A stretch of 13,095 bases of DNA, from assembly GCA_003526065.1 (NCBI GenBank), contig DQBD01000161.1:1726-14820 (forward strand). The letters are read 5' to 3'. Source of the DNA: Gammaproteobacteria bacterium (GTDB lineage Bacteria; Pseudomonadota; Gammaproteobacteria; Immundisolibacterales; Immundisolibacteraceae). Made by a program: the position numbers and the translations under genes. Positions 7,754 to 13,095 of this stretch are shown in pieces. Every line of letters begins with the position of its first letter. Within the stretch, counting starts at the first letter, position 1. The notes beneath the pieces are model-generated. The model worked only from the letters and a program-made list of their open reading frames with translations. It searched no databases and had not been told where the DNA came from.

Positions 7754-8443
7754 GTGGCGCGGCATTCGCGTTTGCTGTGCCTGCTGCTGACTATTCTATT
7801 GCTGCCGGCCAGCGCCGACTGGCCAGCGCTCGACGACGCCACCCTGCAGGCCGTCACCCAGCGTCACGGCGCGCTGGCAGCCGATCGCCTGCGCGCCTGG
7901 CAGGCCCTGATCGACGACTACCGCGACCAACCCCTGCACACCCAACTGCAGGCCACCAACGACTTCTTCAACCGGCTGGAATTCGTCGACGACATCGTGC
8001 ACTGGCGGCGTGCCGACTACTGGGCAACGCCGGTGGAGTTCCTCACCAGTGGCGGTGGTGACTGCGAGGATTTCGCGATTGCGAAATATTTCACACTGCT
8101 GGAGATGGGCGTCCCCGAGTCGCGTCTGCAGATCACCTACGTCAAGGCACTTCGCCTGAGCCAGGCGCACATGGTGCTGGCCTACTACGCCAACCCGGCC
8201 GCGGATCCGCTGGTGCTGGACAACCTGGCAATCGACGTTTTGCCCGGTTCCGCCCGCAGCGACTTGGTCCCCGTGTACAGTTTCAACGGCTACGGCCTGT
8301 GGCTGTCCAAGGCCCGCGGCCGCAGCCAAAGGGTGGGCGGTGCCGAGCGACTGAGCCTGTGGCAGGACCTCAAAAGCCGCCTGGCACAGCAACGGGCCAG
8401 TGCCGGCCAAGCCTTCGCACAAACCATAGAGAAAAAACGATGA
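7754..8443 (+). CDS. lapG: LapG-like periplasmic transglutaminase-fold cysteine protease
   Basis: Protease (peptidase C93 / DUF920 family) that releases the LapA-type adhesin by cutting its N-terminal TAAG site. GTG 7754 is chosen because it places a signal peptide at the N-terminus: basic RHSR, then LLCLLLTILLL and an ASA cleavage motif before DW. The frame stays open up to a GTG at 7649, but that would bury the signal behind 35 Arg/Pro-rich residues. The triad is C104 (GGDCEDFA), H139 (SQAHMV) and D156 (LVLDNL). The acidic residues D103, E105 and D106 around the cysteine match positions described as calcium-binding in LapG proteins. The stop overlaps the lapD ATG by 4 bp. No strong ribosome-binding site precedes GTG 7754, so the exact start is uncertain, but the family is not. 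Confidence 0.94.
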   Translation: MARHSRLLCLLLTILLLPASADWPALDDATLQAVTQRHGALAADRLRAWQALIDDYRDQPLHTQLQATNDFFNRLEFVDDIVHWRRADYWATPVEFLTSGGGDCEDFAIAKYFTLLEMGVPESRLQITYVKALRLSQAHMVLAYYANPAADPLVLDNLAIDVLPGSARSDLVPVYSFNGYGLWLSKARGRSQRVGGAERLSLWQDLKSRLAQQRASAGQAFAQTIEKKR

Positions 8444-10380
8444 CGCTGCTTCGGCAACTGATCATGGCCATCCTGGCAGTCCTGCTGCTGGTATTCGTCG
8501 GCAGCGTCACCATCAACGTGGTCAACACGCGCCAGTACCTGGACGCCCAGCTCCAATCGCACGCACAGGACGCCGCCACATCACTGGGCCTGTCGCTGTC
8601 TACCAGCGTCGCCGAAGACGACCGCGCCACCATGGAATCCATGGTCGACGCCATGTTCGACAGCGGCTACTACCGCACCATTGAACTGGTGAACACCGAC
8701 GGCGCCGTGTTGTTGCAGCGCACCCAGCCGGTGCGTCTGGGCGAGGTGCCGGACTGGTTCGTGGGACTTCTGCCGCTGCGGACACCGGTCGGTGATGCGC
8801 TACTGATGTCCGGCTGGCGGCAGTTGGGCCAGGTCCGCGTGCGCAGCAACCCCGGCTACGCCTACCTGGAGCTGTGGCGCACCACGCGTGACTCGATCCA
8901 GCTGTTCGCGGCCGTCAGTGTTCTGGCCATGCTGCTGGCGGTGTTGGGCGTGCGCGTGCTGCTGCGCCCGCTGCGTGCCACCGAAACCCAGGCGATCGCC
9001 ATCGCCGCGCGCGACTTCCCGGTTCAGGAGCGCCTGCCACGCACGCGCGAGCTGCGCCGTGTGGTGCAGGCCATGAACCACATGTCGCGCAAGGTGCAAC
9101 AGATGCTGCACGAGCAGATCACGCTCAGCGAGGCCCTGCGCGCCCAGGCGTTCCGGGACCCGGTGACCGGCCTGGGCAACCGGGCATTGTTCGAGCACGA
9201 CCTGCACCACCTGCTGACCGCCCCGGAGGAACACTTTCGCGGCACGCTGGCGCTGGTGCAGCTGCGCGACTTCAAGGCCTTCAACAATGCCCACGGCTAC
9301 GCCGCCGGTGACGACCTGTTGCGCCAGGCGGCCGGCGCACTGCGTGAGGCCAGCGCCGACTTCGCGCCCCACACCCTGGCGCGCCTGGGCGGCGCCGACT
9401 TTGGGTTGCTTGTGGCGTGCGGCGAGGATGCCGAACTCGCCGAACTGGGCGCCACCCTGAGTCGCGCGCTGGCCGGCTTGCACGACCATGGCCTGCTGGC
9501 CGAGGCGGATGTCGGTCATGTCGGCCTGGCCGTGCATGCCGGCAACGACACGCCATCGGCCCTGCTCAGCCGTGCCGACGCGGCGCTGCGCGCGGCGCAG
9601 ACCCAGGCCGGCAACGCCTGGCACGTGGCGGCGCCCGTGACCGGCACCACCCCGCGCCCCGCCAGTGCCTGGCGTGAGTTGCTCAACGAAAGCCTGCGCG
9701 ACGGTGCCCTGGCCCTGTATGTCCAGCCGGTCATGCGTCTTGACGGCGAAGCGCCACTGCATCACGAGGTGCTGGTACGCCTGCACAGCGACGGGGAACT
9801 GCTGCCGGCCGGAGGGTTCATGCCCATGGCCGAACGGTTCGGTCTCGCCAGTGCTGTCGACCGTGCCGTGGTCGGCTCGGTACTGCAACGCCTGCCCGAA
9901 CTGCCGGCCGACCGCCGTCTCGCGGTGAACCTGAGCCCCAGCTCACTCGCCGACACTCAATTCCGGCAGTGGCTGGACTCACAGTTGGCCGCACACCCGA
10001 CCCTGGCGGGGCGACTCACGTTCGAAGTGCCCGAATACGGCGCGGCCCGACATCTGACGGCGCTGCGGGACCTCGCCGAGCGGCTGTCGCGCGCCGGCAG
10101 CGGCCTGGCGCTGGATCACTTCGGCCGCGGCTTCAACCCGTTCGATTATCTGGCGGGGCTGAAACTGCGTTACATCAAGGTCGACGGCCGCTACATCCGC
10201 GCCCTGCCACAGGACAGCGACAGCCGGTTTTTCGTCCATACCCTGCGCGAGGTCGCACACGGCCTGGAGTGCCTGATCATTGCCGAGACGGTCGAGGACG
10301 CCACGCAGCTGACCGCCGTCTGCGACCTGCGCATGGATGGCGCGCAGGGCTATCACCTGGCAACGCCGCAGCCGCTGTAG
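8440..10380 (+). CDS. lapD: LapD-like c-di-GMP receptor with degenerate GGDEF and EAL domains
   Basis: Inner-membrane receptor of 646 residues that should bind c-di-GMP inside the cell and hold LapG in the periplasm. TM1 is at about 7-25. A LapD/MoxY-type periplasmic domain follows at about 27-150 with W106 in PDWFVG. TM2 is at about 153-174, then a HAMP and helical linker to about 250. The GGDEF domain is degenerate: G317-G318-A319-D320-F321 replaces GGDEF and no RxxD inhibitory site precedes it. The EAL domain reads EVL at 443-445 and DHFG at 559-562 where active enzymes have DDFG, so loss of phosphodiesterase activity is expected. The FEVPE glutamate, in a position needed for ligand binding in LapD, is kept. 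ATG 8440 overlaps the lapG stop, indicating coupled expression. Confidence 0.95.
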   Translation: MTLLRQLIMAILAVLLLVFVGSVTINVVNTRQYLDAQLQSHAQDAATSLGLSLSTSVAEDDRATMESMVDAMFDSGYYRTIELVNTDGAVLLQRTQPVRLGEVPDWFVGLLPLRTPVGDALLMSGWRQLGQVRVRSNPGYAYLELWRTTRDSIQLFAAVSVLAMLLAVLGVRVLLRPLRATETQAIAIAARDFPVQERLPRTRELRRVVQAMNHMSRKVQQMLHEQITLSEALRAQAFRDPVTGLGNRALFEHDLHHLLTAPEEHFRGTLALVQLRDFKAFNNAHGYAAGDDLLRQAAGALREASADFAPHTLARLGGADFGLLVACGEDAELAELGATLSRALAGLHDHGLLAEADVGHVGLAVHAGNDTPSALLSRADAALRAAQTQAGNAWHVAAPVTGTTPRPASAWRELLNESLRDGALALYVQPVMRLDGEAPLHHEVLVRLHSDGELLPAGGFMPMAERFGLASAVDRAVVGSVLQRLPELPADRRLAVNLSPSSLADTQFRQWLDSQLAAHPTLAGRLTFEVPEYGAARHLTALRDLAERLSRAGSGLALDHFGRGFNPFDYLAGLKLRYIKVDGRYIRALPQDSDSRFFVHTLREVAHGLECLIIAETVEDATQLTAVCDLRMDGAQGYHLATPQPL

Positions 10381-10394
10381 CCCGGCGGCGAACG

Positions 10395-10733
10395 TCACAG
10401 CACGTCGTCGTCGCCATCCACCAGCGGATTGAACGCCCCCAGACGGGCACGCAGCCGGCCACGCAGCAACAGCTTGCGTCGGGCACCTTCCGGCAGGTCG
10501 GTGAACATGATCACGCCGTTGTCAGCCAACAGCGCGACCAGGTCCTCCACCACGCGTGCCAGGTCGGCGTCGGTAACCGACAACGCCTCGGCCGCCGCCG
10601 CCTCACCGCCGTGACGCAGCAGGAACTCAAGCACATCCGGATGATCGCCCGGCAACGGCCCCTCGCTGCCGTCCTGCGGCTCGGCAAACACCGCCTCGAT
10701 CAAGCCGTCAGTGGCGCGCCGCACATAGAACAT
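10395..10733 (-). CDS. Small conserved protein (family often labelled 'tryptophan synthase subunit beta-like')
   Basis: Protein of 112 residues starting MFYVRRATDG, with no signal peptide or membrane segment. The middle (about 50-85) is predicted helical and ends in the characteristic GVIMFTDLPEGARRKLL stretch. The tail ends in acidic DGDDDVL. This pattern matches a small gammaproteobacterial family commonly mis-annotated as tryptophan synthase beta-like. It is far too short for TrpB and has none of its PLP-binding motifs. The function is unknown. A GGGG stretch lies about 9 nt before the ATG. It is convergent with lapD (14 bp between stops) and 47 bp downstream of def on the same strand, so it may be co-transcribed with def. 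A link to the lap system is not supported beyond proximity. Confidence 0.8.
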   Translation of the reverse strand: MFYVRRATDGLIEAVFAEPQDGSEGPLPGDHPDVLEFLLRHGGEAAAAEALSVTDADLARVVEDLVALLADNGVIMFTDLPEGARRKLLLRGRLRARLGAFNPLVDGDDDVL

Positions 10734-10780
10734 CTGTCACACCCCGTGCCCGCAAGGGCGGTCATGATACCGATCGCCGC

Positions 10781-11308
10781 TCAGGCGCCACCCATGGCGT
10801 GCAGGATTTCCGGTTCGAACCCGAACTGGCGCAGGTCCGGCATGCGCTGCGGGTACAGCACACCGTCCAGGTGGTCGCACTCGTGCTGCACCACGCGTGC
10901 GTGAAAACCGGTGACCTCGCGCTCGATGCGCTGCCCACGCTCGTCGTACGCACTGTAGCGGACCGCCCGCGGCCGCGGCACCAGCCCGCGCAAGCCGGGC
11001 ACGCTCAGACACCCTTCCCAGCCGGCCTCGGGCGTCGGGTCGAGCACCTCGATCACCGGATTGATCAGCACCGTGCGCGGCACCGCCTCGGCCTGCGGGT
11101 AGCGCGGATTGTGCGTCACGCCGAACACCACCACCCGCACCGAGACACCGATCTGCGGCGCCGCCAGGCCGGCGCCGCTGCAGGCCGCCATGGTGTCGAA
11201 CAGGTCCTCGAGCAAGGTGGCAACCGCCGGATCGCGCGGATCGGCCACCGGCTGCGCCACACGCAGCAATAACGGATGCCCCATCCGCAGCACCTGCCTG
11301 ACTGCCAT
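10781..11308 (-). CDS. def: Peptide deformylase
   Basis: Removes the formyl group from the N-terminal methionine of new proteins; a metal-dependent cytoplasmic enzyme. All three family motifs are intact: [10 protein letters not shown] (45-54), EGCLSVPG with metal ligand C100, and QHECDHLDG with ligands H142 and H146 and catalytic E143. ATG 11308 is preferred because GGAGG lies 4 nt upstream and the protein then begins in the usual way ([14 protein letters not shown]). A farther upstream in-frame start at 11335 lacks such support. Length of 175 residues is typical. No fmt gene is adjacent, so this could be a second deformylase copy, which cannot be judged from this window. It is transcribed away from the EamA gene. 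Confidence 0.97.
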   Translation of the reverse strand: MAVRQVLRMGHPLLLRVAQPVADPRDPAVATLLEDLFDTMAACSGAGLAAPQIGVSVRVVVFGVTHNPRYPQAEAVPRTVLINPVIEVLDPTPEAGWEGCLSVPGLRGLVPRPRAVRYSAYDERGQRIEREVTGFHARVVQHECDHLDGVLYPQRMPDLRQFGFEPEILHAMGGA

Positions 11309-11360
11309 AACGCCTCCGAGCCGTACAACCGGCACCAGCGTACCGCAGCGCGCCTGCCGC

Positions 11361-11366
11361 TACACT
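11361..11366 (+). promoter_or_regulatory. Possible -10 element for the EamA-type transporter gene
   Basis: TACACT in the context CGCTACACTGCGC lies 28 bp before ATG 11395, in the 86-bp gap divergent from def. It matches 4 of 6 sigma-70 -10 positions, and no convincing -35 is seen at the right distance. The short leader and AT-rich hexamer in a GC-rich region make it plausible. Confidence 0.35.
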
Positions 11367-11394
11367 GCGCGGCCTTCCCGCTGCCCTGCCCACC

Positions 11395-12327
11395 ATGACC
11401 GCGGTTACCGCCCGCCAACGCCTGAGCTCCAACGGCGCACTGTTCGCGCTGCTGGCGGCGTTCGGTTTCTCCATGAAGGCCATCCTGGTCAAGCTCGCCT
11501 ACGCCTGGCAGCCGGTGGACGCCGTCACCCTGCTGGCACTGCGCATGCTGATGGCGTTGCCGTTTTTCCTCGCCCTGGCCTGGCAGGCACGTGACCGCGG
11601 CACCGCCACGCCGCTGCAGGCCAGCGACTGGCTGCGGCTGGCCTGGCTCGGTGTGACCGGCTACTACCTGGCCAGCATCCTCGATTTCTGGGGCCTGCAA
11701 TACATCAACGCCGGCCTGGAACGGCTGATCCTGTTCCTGTACCCGACCCTGGTGGTGGTGCTCGGCGCCTGGCTCACACGCCGCCCGGTGGCACGGCGCG
11801 AACGCTGGGCGCTGGCGCTGTCCTACGGCGGCATCGCGCTCGCGTTCCTGAGCGACCTGCGCCTGGCCAGCGACCGTGGCGCGCTGATCCTGGGCAGCGC
11901 ACTGGTGTTCGGCTCGGCGGTGTCCTACGCCCTGTACCTGCTGGCGAGCGGCAACACCATCGCCCGCCTCGGCAGCCGACGCACGGCCGCCTACGGCATG
12001 CTCATCTCGACCGCACTGGTGCTGGCGCAGTTCGCCGCCACCCAGCCGCTGGCCGCCCTGCGCCAGCCCTGGCCCATCTACGGCCTGGCACTGGCCATGG
12101 CGGTGTTCTCCACCGTGCTGCCGTCACTGCTGCTGGCCGAGGCCATCAAGCGCATCGGCGCCGGCCGGGTGGCGATGATCGGCTCGGCCGGGCCGATCAT
12201 CACCATCTATCTTGGCGTGGTGCTGCTCGGCGAACCGGCCACCGCCGTGCAGCTGCTTGGCGCCGCCCTGGTGCTCACCGGCGTACTGCTGGTGACACTG
12301 CCAAGCCGCCGGACACCTGCCGGCTGA
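11395..12327 (+). CDS. EamA/DMT-superfamily transporter
   Basis: Inner-membrane protein of 310 residues in the drug/metabolite transporter superfamily. It shows about ten hydrophobic segments arranged as two tandem EamA units, roughly 13-145 and 155-300. The first begins GALFALLAAFGFSMKAILVKLAY and contains the typical ALRMLMALPFF helix. The second ends with the characteristic VAMIGSAGPIITIYLGVVLLGE and ALVLTGVLLV helices. Family members export amino acids, metabolites or drugs, but the substrate cannot be predicted here. No clear ribosome-binding site precedes the ATG, consistent with a short or near-leaderless message. It is divergent from def and 69 bp upstream of rlmD on the same strand. 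Confidence 0.92.
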   Translation: MTAVTARQRLSSNGALFALLAAFGFSMKAILVKLAYAWQPVDAVTLLALRMLMALPFFLALAWQARDRGTATPLQASDWLRLAWLGVTGYYLASILDFWGLQYINAGLERLILFLYPTLVVVLGAWLTRRPVARRERWALALSYGGIALAFLSDLRLASDRGALILGSALVFGSAVSYALYLLASGNTIARLGSRRTAAYGMLISTALVLAQFAATQPLAALRQPWPIYGLALAMAVFSTVLPSLLLAEAIKRIGAGRVAMIGSAGPIITIYLGVVLLGEPATAVQLLGAALVLTGVLLVTLPSRRTPAG

Positions 12328-12362
12328 ACCCACCCGCCGCAGCGCCGCCCGGCGCCTGCCCG

Positions 12363-12368
12363 CATAAT
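12363..12368 (+). promoter_or_regulatory. Possible -10 element for rlmD
   Basis: CATAAT matches 5 of 6 sigma-70 -10 positions. It lies 28 bp before ATG 12397, the same spacing as the candidate before the EamA gene. Transcription from it would begin near 12375, which excludes the alternative in-frame ATG at 12367 and favours 12397. No good -35 is visible. Confidence 0.35.
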
Positions 12369-12396
12369 GCCCGCCCCGCCAACAGCACCCGTGCCG

Positions 12397-13095
12397 ATGA
12401 AACGCCGCCACCGCCGTGCCCCCAAGCCGGCCACCGAACCGTTACCGCAACCCGTACTGATCGAACGCATGGCCGACGGCGGCCAGGGCGTCACCCACCT
12501 CGACGGCAAGCTGTGCTTTGTCGCCGGCGCGCTGACCGGCGAACGCGTCGAAGCCGCCTGGCTGAACCGCCACGCCAGCTACGACGAGGCGATCACCACC
12601 GCCGTGCTGCACGCATCGACGGAGCGGGTGACGCCCCCGTGCGCCGCCTATGAGCGCTGCGGCGGCTGCGTGCTGCAACACCAGGCACCCGACGCCCAGG
12701 CGCGGGACAAGCAGGCGCAGCTGGCAGAGAAGCTCGAACGCCTGGGCAACGTGGCACCCGATGCCTGGCTGGCGCCGGTGCGCGGCCCGGCCTGGCACTA
12801 CCGGCGCCGGGCCCGCCTGGGCGTGCGCCACGTACCCAAGAAGGGCGGCGTGCTGGTCGGTTTCCGCGAACGGCGCTCGTCCTTCCTGACCGACATGACC
12901 GCCTGCCCGGTGCTCGACGCACGCCTGTCGGACCTGATCGCACCGCTGCGCACCCTGATCGGCAGTCTGTCCATCGCCGCCCAGGTGCCGCAGCTGGAAG
13001 TGACCGCCACCGACGACGACGTGCTGCTGGTCATGCGCCACCTGGCGCCGCTGAGCGACGCCGACCGTGCCGCGCTGACCGCCTTCGCCGCCGAG
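12397..13095 (+). CDS. rlmD: 23S rRNA (uracil-1939-C5)-methyltransferase RlmD, N-terminal 233 residues (cut by window edge)
   Basis: SAM-dependent, iron-sulfur-containing methyltransferase that modifies U1939 of 23S rRNA. The visible part covers a basic start (MKRRHRRAPK), a TRAM-type RNA-binding domain (about 17-75, with ERMADGGQGVTHLDGK) and the four cysteines of the 4Fe-4S cluster: C82, C88, C91 and C170. Their spacing closely follows the E. coli protein (81, 87, 90, 162). The central beta-rich domain has begun (HYRRRARLGV, VGFRERRS). The SAM-binding and catalytic Cys motifs lie beyond the right edge. ATG 12397 is chosen because it gives cysteine numbering like E. coli and follows a -10-like CATAAT. 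ATG 12367 would add ten Pro/Ala-rich residues. Confidence 0.94.
   Translation, partial: MKRRHRRAPKPATEPLPQPVLIERMADGGQGVTHLDGKLCFVAGALTGERVEAAWLNRHASYDEAITTAVLHASTERVTPPCAAYERCGGCVLQHQAPDAQARDKQAQLAEKLERLGNVAPDAWLAPVRGPAWHYRRRARLGVRHVPKKGGVLVGFRERRSSFLTDMTACPVLDARLSDLIAPLRTLIGSLSIAAQVPQLEVTATDDDVLLVMRHLAPLSDADRAALTAFAAE

Noticed and set aside
8800..9888. Minus-strand 362-codon frame opposite lapD
   Set aside because: Shadow of the LapD coding frame: low-complexity His/Gln/Arg-rich product with no domain.
10749..10760. GCCC-gcaa-GGGC hairpin between def and the small protein gene
   Set aside because: Four-base-pair stem without a T-run; not enough to call a terminator.
12342..12355. GCGCC-gccc-GGCGC hairpin after the EamA gene as a terminator
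   Set aside because: Only 5 bp of stem, no T-run, and such GC palindromes are frequent in this base composition.

Overview
The window comes from a GC-rich bacterium, most likely a gammaproteobacterium. The evidence is the Lap-type surface-adhesion machinery, the RlmD-type rRNA methyltransferase, and a small family often mislabelled as tryptophan synthase beta-like. Genus cannot be decided from the sequence. No rRNA, tRNA, CRISPR array, insertion sequence or phage gene was seen, and no gene-free stretch exceeds about 240 bases.

Bases 1 to 10380 form one functional block: a Lap-type, cyclic-di-GMP-controlled adhesin system. On the minus strand, read from right to left, lie lapB (type I secretion ABC transporter, 7540-5363), lapC (membrane-fusion adaptor, 5366-3993), a LuxR/NarL-type regulator (3923-3264) and the N-terminal 1008 codons of a giant LapA-like repeat adhesin (3025 to the left edge, open-ended). 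Divergent from lapB, on the plus strand, are lapG (periplasmic cysteine protease, 7754-8443) and lapD (inner-membrane c-di-GMP receptor, 8440-10380). Both lapB/lapC and lapG/lapD overlap by an ATGA.

The expected mode of action, from the characterised Pseudomonas system, is as follows. LapB, LapC and an outer-membrane TolC-like protein (not in this window) export the adhesin, whose N-terminal retention module keeps it parked in the export channel. When c-di-GMP is low, LapG cuts a TAAG site just after that module and the cell lets go. When c-di-GMP is high, LapD sequesters LapG. The TAAG site (adhesin residues 109-112), the LapG Cys-His-Asp triad and the degenerate GGDEF and EAL motifs of LapD are all directly visible.

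The least ordinary part is the regulator and its downstream intergenic region. A receiver-HTH protein with an incomplete phosphorylation pocket sits between the secretion genes and the adhesin. The 238-bp gap that follows holds a 34-bp almost perfect dyad and a second cluster of palindrome plus direct repeats.

Bases 10395 to 13095 are unrelated housekeeping or accessory genes. A small conserved protein and peptide deformylase (def) lie on the minus strand. An EamA/DMT-type transporter and the first 233 codons of rlmD lie on the plus strand, with rlmD truncated by the right edge.
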